The translations under genes were made by a program, and so were the position numbers. Positions 1 to 7,633 of a stretch of DNA of 32,879 bases are shown one piece after another. The stretch is taken from positions 1-32,879 of the forward strand of contig NZ_LIRL01000185.1 of assembly GCF_001419795.1 (NCBI RefSeq). The letters are read 5' to 3'. Source of the stretch: Streptomyces niveiscabiei. Its GTDB lineage: Bacteria; Actinomycetota; Actinomycetes; Streptomycetales; Streptomycetaceae. Each line of letters opens with the position of its first letter. The first letter of the stretch is position 1. The notes beneath the pieces are model-generated. The model was not told the DNA's origin. It was given only the letters and a program-made list of their open reading frames with translations, and did not search any database.

Positions 1-2
1 CC

Positions 3-944
3 TCAGTGGCAGAGCCGCACCTCATGCTCCGCGTGCCCGCTCGGCTCCAGCTGGAACGTGCAGTGCTCGACATCGAAGTGGTGCCCCAGGCACCCCTGGA
101 GGTCGTGCAGCAGCTTCTCGTGGCCGATCGCGTCGAGGGCGTCGGAGCGGACGACGATGTGCGCGGAGAGCACCGGCAGCCCCGAGGTGATCGTCCAGGC
201 GTGCAGGTCGTGGACGTCCTCGACGCCGTCCAGGGCGAGGATGTGGTCGCGCACCTCGGTCATGTCGACGTCCTTCGGCGCGGACTCCAGCAGCACGTCC
301 AGCGTCTCGCGCAGCAGCTTGACCGTCCGAGGGACGATCATCAGGCCGATCACCAGCGAGGCGACCGGGTCGGCGGCCTGCCAGCCCGTCGTCAGGATCA
401 CCGCGGCCGAGATCAGCACCGCGACCGAGCCGAGCGCGTCGGCGGCGACCTCCAGGAACGCGCCGCGCACGTTCAGGCTCTCCTTCTGGCCGCGCATCAG
501 GAGCGTGAGCGAGATCATGTTCGCGACCAGGCCGATCGCGCCGAACACGACCATGAGGCCGCCCTCGGTCGGCGCCGGGGTGAAGAACCGCTGCACCGCC
601 TCGTACAGCACGAACCCGCCGACGCCGAGCAGCAGCAGGCAGTTCGCGAGCGCCGCGAGGATCTCCGCGCGGGCGAGCCCGAACGTCCGGTGCGTACTCG
701 CCGGCCGCCCCGCGAACCGGATCGCGAGCAGCGCCATCCCGAGCCCCACGGCGTCGGTCGCCATGTGGGCCGCGTCCGCGACCAGCGCGAGCGAGTCCGC
801 GACGACCCCGCCGACGATCTCCACCACCATCACGCCCAAGGTGATCCCGAGCGCGATCCGCAGCCGCCCCTTGTACGCGGCGGCGGCCGTCCCGGTCGGC
901 GGCGCATGGCTGTGACCGTGCCCGTGATCGTGTCCAGCCCCCAT
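3..944 (-). CDS. zitB: Cation diffusion facilitator, ZitB-like zinc exporter
   Basis: A 313-aa membrane protein predicted to export Zn2+ or a related divalent metal in exchange for protons. It opens with a His-rich tail (HDHGHGHSH, residues 5-13), followed by about six membrane segments and a soluble C-terminal domain (residues ~220-313) with DVHDLHAW, typical of the CDF family. The membrane metal site shows H60/D64 in segment 2 and E165/D169 in segment 5, where classical ZitB proteins have His at the first of the segment 5 pair. The start at 944 is chosen because GGGAGGG lies about 8 nt upstream and the His-rich tail follows directly; the open frame extends to 1016 without a better site. The gene is transcribed away from the CDP-alcohol locus. 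A Zur-like palindrome lies about 73 bp upstream. From memory, Zur directly controls zitB (SCO6751) in S. coelicolor, and that gene has the same right-hand neighbours. The family is secure; metal specificity is inferred. Confidence 0.9.
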   Translation of the reverse strand: MGAGHDHGHGHSHAPPTGTAAAAYKGRLRIALGITLGVMVVEIVGGVVADSLALVADAAHMATDAVGLGMALLAIRFAGRPASTHRTFGLARAEILAALANCLLLLGVGGFVLYEAVQRFFTPAPTEGGLMVVFGAIGLVANMISLTLLMRGQKESLNVRGAFLEVAADALGSVAVLISAAVILTTGWQAADPVASLVIGLMIVPRTVKLLRETLDVLLESAPKDVDMTEVRDHILALDGVEDVHDLHAWTITSGLPVLSAHIVVRSDALDAIGHEKLLHDLQGCLGHHFDVEHCTFQLEPSGHAEHEVRLCH

Positions 945-1016
945 GAAGAATGCCCTCCCAGCGGTAGCCCGAGCCCACAGTGAACTACGGGTGGGGGGTA
1001 TCCGGCAACGCGGCAT

Positions 1017-1031
1017 TGAACACCGTTGTCA
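1017..1031. promoter_or_regulatory. Candidate Zur/Fur-type metalloregulator box
   Basis: The 15-mer TGAACACCGTTGTCA is an imperfect palindrome of the form TGA-NN-AC-N-GT-NN-TCA. It sits 73 bp upstream of the exporter start. Spacing and composition resemble actinobacterial Zur boxes, and Zur control of zitB is known in S. coelicolor. A single site found by eye is weak evidence. Confidence 0.4.
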
Positions 1032-1034
1032 TGT

Positions 1035-1069
1035 GCTCTGACCTGCGCAAATGAACCGCAGGTCAGAGC
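1035..1069. repeat. Perfect 13-bp inverted repeat in a divergent intergenic region
   Basis: The arms GCTCTGACCTGCG (1035-1047) and CGCAGGTCAGAGC (1057-1069) are exact reverse complements separated by 9 nt. Both flanking genes are transcribed away from it and no T-run follows, so it does not look like an ordinary intrinsic terminator. It may be an operator, or a hairpin in the 5' leader of one of the divergent transcripts. It lies 4 bp from the Zur-like palindrome. Confidence 0.6.
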
Positions 1070-1357
1070 CGGGACGAGGGCTTCGCGGGCCCGTGGGCAC
1101 AGAGGCTCGTGACGAAGGGATCACCGGCCGTCACCGCCCCGTCGGCACGGTTTGGCCGGAACCCCCTTGATCACCGATGATGATCTCGCCCGAGCCCGGT
1201 GTGTGCGGTCTTGAGCACGGTTGAACGGGCAGTGAACGTGAGCCTTCGGGTATCCGATAGCCTCTGCCGTCATATCGCCCGCCCGGAGTCGGGGGCCGGG
1301 CGCGGAACATTCGTCGTACGTGGCCGGGGCGCGCCGGCTCTCAGGGAGTGAGTTCGG
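1070..1357. other. Intergenic leader of the CDP-alcohol locus
   Basis: No supportable gene is seen here. It must hold the promoter of the gene starting at 1358. Three similar hexamers, TTGAGC (1211), TTGAAC (1221) and GTGAAC (1232), lie about one helical turn apart, and TAGCCT at 1258-1263 fits a loose TAnnnT -10 element, but no pair has both a good -35 and correct spacing. Confidence 0.4.
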
Positions 1358-3154
1358 TTGTCGACCGCCATCCTCACCGGCACTCCGGTCCCCGGATCGT
1401 CGATCGAGGCGGACTTGAGGTCCCTGGGGTTCGAGGTCAGGGCCGTGCGGGGCGCCGCCGAGGCGGAACGCGCGATCGCCGAGGCGCCGTGCGGGGAGCG
1501 CGTCGCGCTGGTGGACGCCCGGTTCGTGGGGCACGTGCACGCGCTGAGGCTGGCGCTGACCGACCCCCGGTTCCCCCTGTCCGCCGTACCCGGCGCCGTC
1601 GCGGCCCGCCCCGACGGCCGTACCGCCCTGGGGCGGGCGCTCGCGCGGGAGACCTCGGCGGGCGGCCGTACGGCGATAGCCGTCGGCAGCGTCGCCGACC
1701 GTGTCGTGGAGGCCCTGGACGCCGAGGGCGCGACCGTGCACCGCCCCGCGCTGGGCAGCCTCGTGGCCGCCGTCCCGCAGGACCCGCAGGCCCTGGACGA
1801 GGCGCGGCGGGCCGTCGCCGCCGTCGACGACGAGGCCGTACGCCTCAAGTCCTCCGTGAAGTCCGGCGACGGCTTCTTCACGACCTTCTTCATCAGCCCC
1901 TACTCCCGCCACCTCGCCCGCTGGTGCGCGCGGCGCGGACTGACCCCCAACCAGGTCACCACCGCCTCCCTGCTGACGGCCCTGATCGCGGCGGGCTGCG
2001 CGGCGACCGGCACGCGCGGGGGGTTCGTCGCTGCGGGCATCCTGCTGATCGTGTCGTTCGTCCTGGACTGCACGGACGGCCAGCTGGCCCGCTACGCCCT
2101 CAAGTACTCGACGCTCGGCGCCTGGCTGGACGCGACCTTCGACCGGGCCAAGGAGTACGTCTACTACGCGGGCCTCGCCCTCGGAGCGGCGCGCGGCGGC
2201 GACGACGTATGGCACCTCGCCCTGGCCGCGATGGTCCTCCAGAGCGTCCGTCACATGGTCGACTTCGCGTACCACGAGGCCGAGGACGACGTCGCGCCCC
2301 CCGCGACAGGACCCGTCAAGAAGGTCGGCCTGTCGGTGTGGGTACGCCGGATGATCATCCTGCCGATCGGTGAGCGGTGGGCGATGATCGCGGTCCTGAC
2401 GGCCGTCGCAACCCCTCGCATCACCTTCTACGCCCTGCTGATCGGCTGCGCGTTCGCCGCCGCGTACACCACGGCCGGCCGCCTCGTCCGCTCGCTCCGC
2501 CGCCGCACCCCGAACACGGACCGCTCCGCGCGGGCGCTGGCCGACATGGCGGACAACGGCGCGCTCGTCGCGGCCCTGCACCCCCTCGGCCGCCGCATCG
2601 GCGTACGCGACCACGGCACGGTCTCCCGCGTCGGCACGGTCGTCGGCGTCACGGCCCTCCTGCTGCTCGCCGCCGCCCTCACGGGACACGGCAGCCGCTG
2701 GCCCCTGATCTTCGCCGCGCTCTACGTCCTCGGCTCCGCGACCGCCACCGCCCTGCCCCTCAAGGGCAGCCTGGACTGGCTGATCGTCCCCCTCTTCCGC
2801 ACCGCCGAATACACCACCGTCCTGTTGCTCGCGGTCCACGCCGACGTGAACGGAGCGCTTCCGGCGGCTTTCGGGCTGGTGGGCGCCGTCGCCTACCATC
2901 ACTACGACACGGTGTACCGCATCCGCGGTGGCGCCGGAGCGCCGCCGGCCTGGCTGGTGCGCGCCATCGGGGGGCAGGAAGGACGGACGCTGCTCGTCTG
3001 CGTCCTCGCCGCCCTGCTCGACGGGAAGCCGCTCGCGCTCACGGCGCTCGCCGTGGCCGTCGCCCTGCTGGGGCTCGTCGAGAGCATCCGCTTCTGGGTC
3101 GCCGCACACAAGGCCGGCGCCCCTGCCGTACACGACGAAGGAGAACTCGCATGA
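1358..3154 (+). CDS. CDP-alcohol phosphotransferase, three-domain (DUF5941 type)
   Basis: A 598-aa protein. Residues ~170-390 are a membrane CDP-alcohol phosphotransferase domain with an intact signature: D237, D240, G241, A244-R245, G254, D258 and D262. Such enzymes move a phospho-alcohol from a CDP-alcohol to a second alcohol. Residues 1-165 are soluble and vaguely like a nucleotidyltransferase fold but lack its Gly-rich loop. Residues ~395-590 form a hydrophobic C-terminal region matching what I know as DUF5941. The arrangement recalls the fused cytidylyltransferase/phosphotransferase that makes di-myo-inositol phosphate in thermophiles; that comparison is only architectural. The TTG start is supported by AGGGAG 9 nt upstream and by the absence of an in-frame ATG or GTG nearby. 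It is the first gene of the locus and overlaps the next by 4 nt. The acceptor alcohol cannot be read from the sequence. Confidence 0.85.
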   Translation: MSTAILTGTPVPGSSIEADLRSLGFEVRAVRGAAEAERAIAEAPCGERVALVDARFVGHVHALRLALTDPRFPLSAVPGAVAARPDGRTALGRALARETSAGGRTAIAVGSVADRVVEALDAEGATVHRPALGSLVAAVPQDPQALDEARRAVAAVDDEAVRLKSSVKSGDGFFTTFFISPYSRHLARWCARRGLTPNQVTTASLLTALIAAGCAATGTRGGFVAAGILLIVSFVLDCTDGQLARYALKYSTLGAWLDATFDRAKEYVYYAGLALGAARGGDDVWHLALAAMVLQSVRHMVDFAYHEAEDDVAPPATGPVKKVGLSVWVRRMIILPIGERWAMIAVLTAVATPRITFYALLIGCAFAAAYTTAGRLVRSLRRRTPNTDRSARALADMADNGALVAALHPLGRRIGVRDHGTVSRVGTVVGVTALLLLAAALTGHGSRWPLIFAALYVLGSATATALPLKGSLDWLIVPLFRTAEYTTVLLLAVHADVNGALPAAFGLVGAVAYHHYDTVYRIRGGAGAPPAWLVRAIGGQEGRTLLVCVLAALLDGKPLALTALAVAVALLGLVESIRFWVAAHKAGAPAVHDEGELA

Positions 3155-3888
3155 TCGGCCTCGTGCTGGCGGCCGGCGCCGGCCGGAGACTGCGCCCCTA
3201 CACCGACACCCTGCCCAAGGCGCTGGTGCCGGTGGACGGCGAGACGACCGTCCTCGACCTGACCCTCGGCAACTTCGCCGAGATCGGCCTCACCGAGGTC
3301 GCGATCATCGTCGGGTACCGCAAGGAGGCCGTGTACGAGCGCCAGGCGGCCCTGGAGGCCAAGTACGGCCTGAAGCTCACCCTCATCGACAACGACAAGG
3401 CCGAGGAGTGGAACAACGCCTACTCCCTGTGGTGCGGCCGTGACGCCCTCAAGGGCGGGGTGATCCTCGCCAACGGCGACACCGTCCACCCGGTCTCCGT
3501 CGAGAAGACGCTGCTCGCGGCGCGCGGCGACGGCAAGAAGATCATCCTCGCCCTCGACGCGGTGAAGTCCCTCGCCGACGAGGAGATGAAGGTCGTCGCC
3601 GACCCCGAGAAGGGCGTCAGCAAGATCACCAAGCTGATGGACCCGGCCGAGGCGACCGGCGAGTACATCGGCGTCACCCTCATCGAGGGCGCCGCCGCCG
3701 AGGACCTCGCCGACGCGCTCAAGACCGTGTGGGAGACCGACCCCCAGCAGTTCTACGAGCACGGCTACCAGGAGCTGGTCAACCGCGGCTTCCAGATCGA
3801 CGTGGCGCCCATCGGTGACGTCAAGTGGGTCGAGATCGACAACCACGACGACCTGGCCAAGGGGCGGGAGATCGCATGCCAGTACTGA
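3151..3888 (+). CDS. Sugar-phosphate/phosphocholine cytidylyltransferase-like NTP transferase
   Basis: A 245-aa soluble nucleotidyltransferase. The N-terminal loop LAAGAGRRLRPYT with PK at residues 22-23 is the NTP-binding signature, EWNNAYSLW (residues 86-94) resembles the LicC-type phosphocholine cytidylyltransferase motif, D110 in ANGD is the expected metal ligand, and VEIDNHDDL near the C-terminus supplies the second acidic cluster. It probably couples CTP to a small phosphorylated alcohol. Because the next gene is a glycerol-1-phosphate dehydrogenase homologue, glycerol-1-phosphate giving CDP-glycerol is the most economical substrate, but choline- or inositol-type substrates are not excluded. 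The ATG overlaps the previous stop (ATGA) and follows GAAGGAGAA. Family assignment is firm and substrate is inferred from context. Confidence 0.85.
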   Translation: MIGLVLAAGAGRRLRPYTDTLPKALVPVDGETTVLDLTLGNFAEIGLTEVAIIVGYRKEAVYERQAALEAKYGLKLTLIDNDKAEEWNNAYSLWCGRDALKGGVILANGDTVHPVSVEKTLLAARGDGKKIILALDAVKSLADEEMKVVADPEKGVSKITKLMDPAEATGEYIGVTLIEGAAAEDLADALKTVWETDPQQFYEHGYQELVNRGFQIDVAPIGDVKWVEIDNHDDLAKGREIACQY

Positions 3889-4937
3889 CCCGGCTGATCC
3901 CGTCGCCGGTCGTCGTGGACATCCGCGCGGGTGCCCTCGACGACCTCGCCGGGGTCCTCGCCGACGAGCGCATCTCGCACTCGGGGAAGCTGGCGGTCGC
4001 CGTCAGCCCGGGGTCGGGCGCGCGCCTGAGGGAGCGGCTCCAGCCGAGCCTGCCGGGCGCGAGCTGGTACGAGGTCGGGGGCGGCACCCTCGACGACGCG
4101 ATCAGCCTCGCCGGTGCCATAAAGGCCGGCCACTACGACGCGGTCGTCGGCCTCGGCGGCGGGAAGATCATCGACTGCGCGAAGTTCGCCGCCGCCCGGG
4201 TCGGGCTGCCGCTGGTCGCGGTCGCCACCAACCTGGCGCACGACGGCCTGTGTTCGCCGGTCGCGACCCTCGACAACGACGCGGGGCGCGGCTCGTACGG
4301 CGTACCGAACCCGATCGCGGTCGTCATCGACCTCGAACTCGTCCGTGAGGCGCCCGTCCGGTTCGTGCGGTCCGGGATCGGCGACGCGATCTCCAACATC
4401 TCGGCCGTCGCGGACTGGGAGCTGTCCAACCGGGTCAACGGCGAGAAGATCGACGGCCTCGCCGCCGCCATGGCCCGTCAGGCGGGCGAGGCGGTGCTGC
4501 GCCACCCCGGTGGCGTCGGCGACGACGGGTTCCTCCAGGTCCTCGCCGAGGCGCTGGTCCTCACCGGGATCGCGATGTCCGTCTCCGGCGACTCGCGGCC
4601 CTCCTCCGGCGCCTGCCACGAGATCAACCACGCCTTCGACCTGCTGTTCCCCAAGCGTGCCGCGGCGCACGGCGAGCAGTGCGGCCTCGGTGCCGCGTTC
4701 GCCATGTACCTGCGGGGCGCGCACGAGGAGTCCGCGTACATGGCGGAGGTCCTGCGCCGCCACGGCCTGCCGGTGCTGCCGGAGGAGATCGGCTTCAGCG
4801 TGGACGAGTTCGTCCGGGCCGTCGAGTTCGCCCCGCAGACCCGCCCCGGCCGCTACACGATCCTCGAACACCTCGACCTCACGACCGACCAGATCAAGGA
4901 CGTCTACGCCGACTATGTCAAGGCCATCGGTAGCTGA
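3876..4937 (+). CDS. sn-glycerol-1-phosphate dehydrogenase-like Fe/Zn alcohol dehydrogenase
   Basis: A 353-aa cytosolic NAD(P)-dependent enzyme of the iron-containing alcohol dehydrogenase superfamily, closest by motif to the EgsA/AraM branch that reduces dihydroxyacetone phosphate to sn-glycerol-1-phosphate. The nucleotide loop GLGGGKIID is at residues 92-100. Expected metal ligands are D170 in SGIGD, H248 (with H252) in CHEINH and H265 in AHGEQ. The AHDG (121-124) and SAVADWEL (176-183) segments are typical of that branch rather than of glycerol dehydrogenases. Length fits. The ATG start overlaps the previous gene by 13 nt and has GGGGCGGGAG upstream. Bacterial glycerol-1-phosphate enzymes are uncommon because bacterial lipids use the opposite enantiomer. 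Here it sits between a cytidylyltransferase and two CDP-alcohol phosphotransferase-like genes, which suggests it supplies their phospho-alcohol. A different keto-phosphate substrate is possible. Confidence 0.85.
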   Translation: MPVLTRLIPSPVVVDIRAGALDDLAGVLADERISHSGKLAVAVSPGSGARLRERLQPSLPGASWYEVGGGTLDDAISLAGAIKAGHYDAVVGLGGGKIIDCAKFAAARVGLPLVAVATNLAHDGLCSPVATLDNDAGRGSYGVPNPIAVVIDLELVREAPVRFVRSGIGDAISNISAVADWELSNRVNGEKIDGLAAAMARQAGEAVLRHPGGVGDDGFLQVLAEALVLTGIAMSVSGDSRPSSGACHEINHAFDLLFPKRAAAHGEQCGLGAAFAMYLRGAHEESAYMAEVLRRHGLPVLPEEIGFSVDEFVRAVEFAPQTRPGRYTILEHLDLTTDQIKDVYADYVKAIGS

Positions 4938-5694
4938 ACTCCGGCCGGTAGTCCACCCCGCAGGGGTCAAGGACCGCCGCAGCGGCGAGCACTGGATGGG
5001 CCGCCTCTACATGCGCGAGGTGTCCCTCAGGGTCGACCGCTACCTGGTCAACACCCGCGTCACGCCGAACCAGTTGACGTACCTGATGACGGTCTGCGGC
5101 GTCCTGGCCGCCCCCGCCCTCCTGGTGCCCGGCATCTGGGGTGCGGTCCTCGGCGTCGTCGCGGTGCAGCTGTACCTCCTGCTGGACTGCGTGGACGGCG
5201 AGATCGCGCGCTGGCGCAAGCAGTACTCACTGGCCGGCGTCTACCTGGACCGCGTCGGCGCCTACCTGACCGACGCGGCCGTCCTCGTCGGCCTCGGCCT
5301 GCGCGCCGCCGACGTGTTCGGCACCGGGCGCATCGACTGGCTGTGGGCGTTCCTCGGGACGCTCGCCGCGCTCGGCGCGATCCTGATCAAGGCCGAGACG
5401 GACCTGGTCGGGGTGGCCCGGCACCAGAACGGGATGGCGCCGGTCAAGGAGTCGGCGTCCGAGCCGCGCTCCTCCGGGATGGCGCTGGCCCGCAAGGCCG
5501 CCGCCGCGCTCAAGTTCCACCGGCTGATCCTCGGCATCGAGGCGTCCTTGCTGATCCTGGTCCTCGCGGTCGCCGACCACTACCACGGCGACCTGTTCTG
5601 GACCCGCCTGGGCACCGCCGTCCTCGCCGGGATCGCGCTCCTCCAGACGCTCCTGCACCTGGTGTCGGTGCTGGTCTCCAGCAGGCTGAAGTGA
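4915..5694 (+). CDS. CDP-alcohol phosphotransferase-like protein lacking the fourth Asp
   Basis: A 259-aa integral membrane protein with the CDP-alcohol phosphotransferase fold. The signature starts normally with D91, D94, G95, A98-R99, G108 and D112, but the position four residues after D112, where the catalytic-base Asp belongs, is A116. The nearest acidic residue downstream is D120. Codons at 5248-5280 read through this stretch without ambiguity. Several hydrophobic segments follow to residue ~255. The ATG at 4915 overlaps the upstream gene by 23 nt and has only a weak ribosome site (AAGGA, 14 nt away), so translation is probably coupled; Met28 and Met33 are later alternatives. It may be an active enzyme with altered chemistry, a partner of the phosphotransferase at 1358, or a binding protein. 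The fold is clear; the activity is not. Confidence 0.8.
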   Translation: MSRPSVAELRPVVHPAGVKDRRSGEHWMGRLYMREVSLRVDRYLVNTRVTPNQLTYLMTVCGVLAAPALLVPGIWGAVLGVVAVQLYLLLDCVDGEIARWRKQYSLAGVYLDRVGAYLTDAAVLVGLGLRAADVFGTGRIDWLWAFLGTLAALGAILIKAETDLVGVARHQNGMAPVKESASEPRSSGMALARKAAAALKFHRLILGIEASLLILVLAVADHYHGDLFWTRLGTAVLAGIALLQTLLHLVSVLVSSRLK

Positions 5695-6584
5695 CCTCCA
5701 CCGAGGCCGGCACGAAGGTCGGCGCCGTCGTCATCACGATGGGCAACCGCCCCGAGGAACTGCGGGCGCTGCTCGACTCGGTCGCCAAGCAGGACGGCGA
5801 CCCGGTCGAGGTGGTCGTGGTCGGCAACGGCTCGCCCGTCCCCGACGTACCCGAGGGCGTGCGCACGGTCGAGCTGCCGGAGAACCTCGGCATCCCGGGC
5901 GGGCGCAACGTCGGCATCGAGGCGTTCGGGCCGAGCGGGCGGGACGTCGACATACTGCTGTTCCTCGACGACGACGGCCTGCTGCCGGAGCACGACACCG
6001 CCGAGCTGTGCCGCAGGGCGTTCGCCGAGGACGCGCGGCTCGGGATCGTCAGCTTCCGCATCGCCGACCCCGAGACGGGGGTGACGCAGCGCCGGCACGT
6101 GCCGAGGCTGCGAGCCTCCGACCCGATGCGCTCCTCGCGGGTCACGACGTTCCTCGGCGGCGCCAACGCCGTGCGAACCCAGGTGTTCGCCGAGGTCGGC
6201 GGGTTGCCCGACGCGTTCTTCTACGCCCACGAGGAGACCGACCTCGCGTGGCGGGCGCTGGACGCCGGGTGGGGGATCGACTACCGGTCCGACATGGTGC
6301 TGTTCCACCCGACGACGGCGCCCTCGCGGCACGCGGTCTACCACCGCATGGTGGCCCGCAACCGCGTGTGGCTGGCCCGCCGCAACCTGCCCGCCGTCCT
6401 CGTCCCGGTCTACCTCGGGGTGTGGCTGGCGCTGACCCTGCTCCGCCGGCCCTCCCTGTCCGCGCTGAAGGCGTGGTTCGGCGGTTTCCGGGAAGGCTGG
6501 ACCACCGACTGCGGCCCACGCCGGCCGATGCGGTGGCGTACGGTGTGGCGGCTGACCCGGCTGGGCCGTCCGCCGATCATCTGA
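5691..6584 (+). CDS. Family 2 glycosyltransferase
   Basis: A 297-aa GT-A glycosyltransferase. The nucleotide-binding strand GAVVITMGNRP (residues 11-21), ENLGIPGGRN (64-73), the metal-binding DDD (93-95) and acidic HEETD (180-184) are in the usual order; the N-terminal region resembles rhamnosyl- or galactofuranosyl-transferases acting on lipid-linked acceptors. A hydrophobic stretch at ~209-226 and a basic C-terminus suggest association with the inner face of the membrane. The GTG start overlaps the previous stop as GTGA, with only a short AGG upstream, so translational coupling is likely. Context suggests it adds a sugar to the glycerol-phosphate-containing product before export by the next two genes. 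The donor sugar cannot be determined here. Confidence 0.85.
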   Translation: MTSTEAGTKVGAVVITMGNRPEELRALLDSVAKQDGDPVEVVVVGNGSPVPDVPEGVRTVELPENLGIPGGRNVGIEAFGPSGRDVDILLFLDDDGLLPEHDTAELCRRAFAEDARLGIVSFRIADPETGVTQRRHVPRLRASDPMRSSRVTTFLGGANAVRTQVFAEVGGLPDAFFYAHEETDLAWRALDAGWGIDYRSDMVLFHPTTAPSRHAVYHRMVARNRVWLARRNLPAVLVPVYLGVWLALTLLRRPSLSALKAWFGGFREGWTTDCGPRRPMRWRTVWRLTRLGRPPII

Positions 6585-6703
6585 AAAGCTCCTCCCCGGG
6601 CCCGGACGGCAGCCGGAGACCGGCGACCGGGCCGTAAGGCCACCCTCCCCGCCTCGTGCCAGGCCCGCCCAGGCCGCGCATCCCGAGACGAAAGTTTCCG
6701 CTT

Positions 6704-7633
6704 GTGAGTGAGAGAACCCATGAAGGCGGCGTCATGACGAGTGAGCCCCCGTCACCGGACGACGGGCTCACGCCCGAGCAGCTCGCCGCGAAGTACGGGC
6801 TGGCCGTCAGCGGGGCCCGCCCGTCCCTGCGCGCGTACGTCCGCCAGCTGTGGGGCCGGCGCCACTTCATCCTGGCCTTCTCCTCGGCCAAGCTGGCCGC
6901 CCAGTACAGCCAGGCCAAGCTGGGCCAGCTCTGGCAGGTGGCGACGCCGCTGCTGAACGCGGTCGTGTACTTCCTGATCTTCGGGCTGATCCTGAACGCC
7001 GGGAAGGGCATGCCGAAGGACGTCTACATCCCGTTCCTCGTCACGGGCATCTTCGTCTTCACCTTCACGCAGAGCTCGGTCATGTCGGGCGTGCGGGCGA
7101 TCTCCGGCAACCTCGGCCTGGTGCGCGCGCTGCACTTCCCGCGCGCCTCCCTGCCGATCTCCTTCGCGCTCCAGCAGCTCCAGCAGCTGCTGTGGTCGAT
7201 GCTGGTGCTGTTCCTGGTCGTGATGGCGTTCGGCAGCTACCCGGACCTGTCCTGGGCGTTGATCGTGCCGGTGCTGGCGCTCCAGTTCCTCTTCAACACC
7301 GGCCTCGCCCTGATCTTCGCCCGGGCCGGCGCCAAGACCCCCGACCTCGCGCAGCTCATGCCGTTCGTGCTGCGCACGTGGATGTACGCGTCCGGTGTCA
7401 TGTTCTCCATCCCGGTCTACCTCGCCGAGCGTCCCGGCTGGGTCTCCACCGTGCTCCAGTGGAACCCGACGGCCGTCTACATGGACCTGATGCGTTTCGC
7501 CCTGATCGAGGACTACGGCTCGGCCAACCTGCCCGACCACGTCTGGATGGTCGCGGGCGGCTGGGCCGTCCTGTTCGCCGTCGGCGGCTTCGTGTACTTC
7601 TGGCAGGCGGAGGAGAGGTACGGCCGTGGCTGA
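6704..7633 (+). CDS. ABC-2 polysaccharide/teichoic-acid export permease (TagG-like)
   Basis: A 309-aa permease with about six membrane segments beginning near residue 80, after a cytosolic N-terminus. The RHFILAF and QYSQAKLGQLWQVATPLLN region is characteristic of TagG/Wzm-type permeases that export polyprenyl-linked wall polymers and O-antigens. The GTG at 6704 (VSERTHEGG) is chosen because related Streptomyces proteins, as I recall them, begin there; ATG at 6734, with AAGGCGG upstream, is a credible alternative. The 119-nt gap after the glycosyltransferase contains no terminator I can see, so co-transcription is likely. It overlaps the ATPase by 8 nt. Together they form one exporter whose likely cargo is the product of genes 1358-6584. 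Confidence 0.88.
   Translation: MSERTHEGGVMTSEPPSPDDGLTPEQLAAKYGLAVSGARPSLRAYVRQLWGRRHFILAFSSAKLAAQYSQAKLGQLWQVATPLLNAVVYFLIFGLILNAGKGMPKDVYIPFLVTGIFVFTFTQSSVMSGVRAISGNLGLVRALHFPRASLPISFALQQLQQLLWSMLVLFLVVMAFGSYPDLSWALIVPVLALQFLFNTGLALIFARAGAKTPDLAQLMPFVLRTWMYASGVMFSIPVYLAERPGWVSTVLQWNPTAVYMDLMRFALIEDYGSANLPDHVWMVAGGWAVLFAVGGFVYFWQAEERYGRG

Noticed and set aside
1121-3133. A 670-codon minus-strand open frame
   Set aside because: It is antisense to the intact phosphotransferase gene, with biased composition and no ribosome site or motif.
5510-6344. Minus-strand open frames opposite the glycosyltransferase
   Set aside because: Shadow frames in a high-GC coding region with no independent support.
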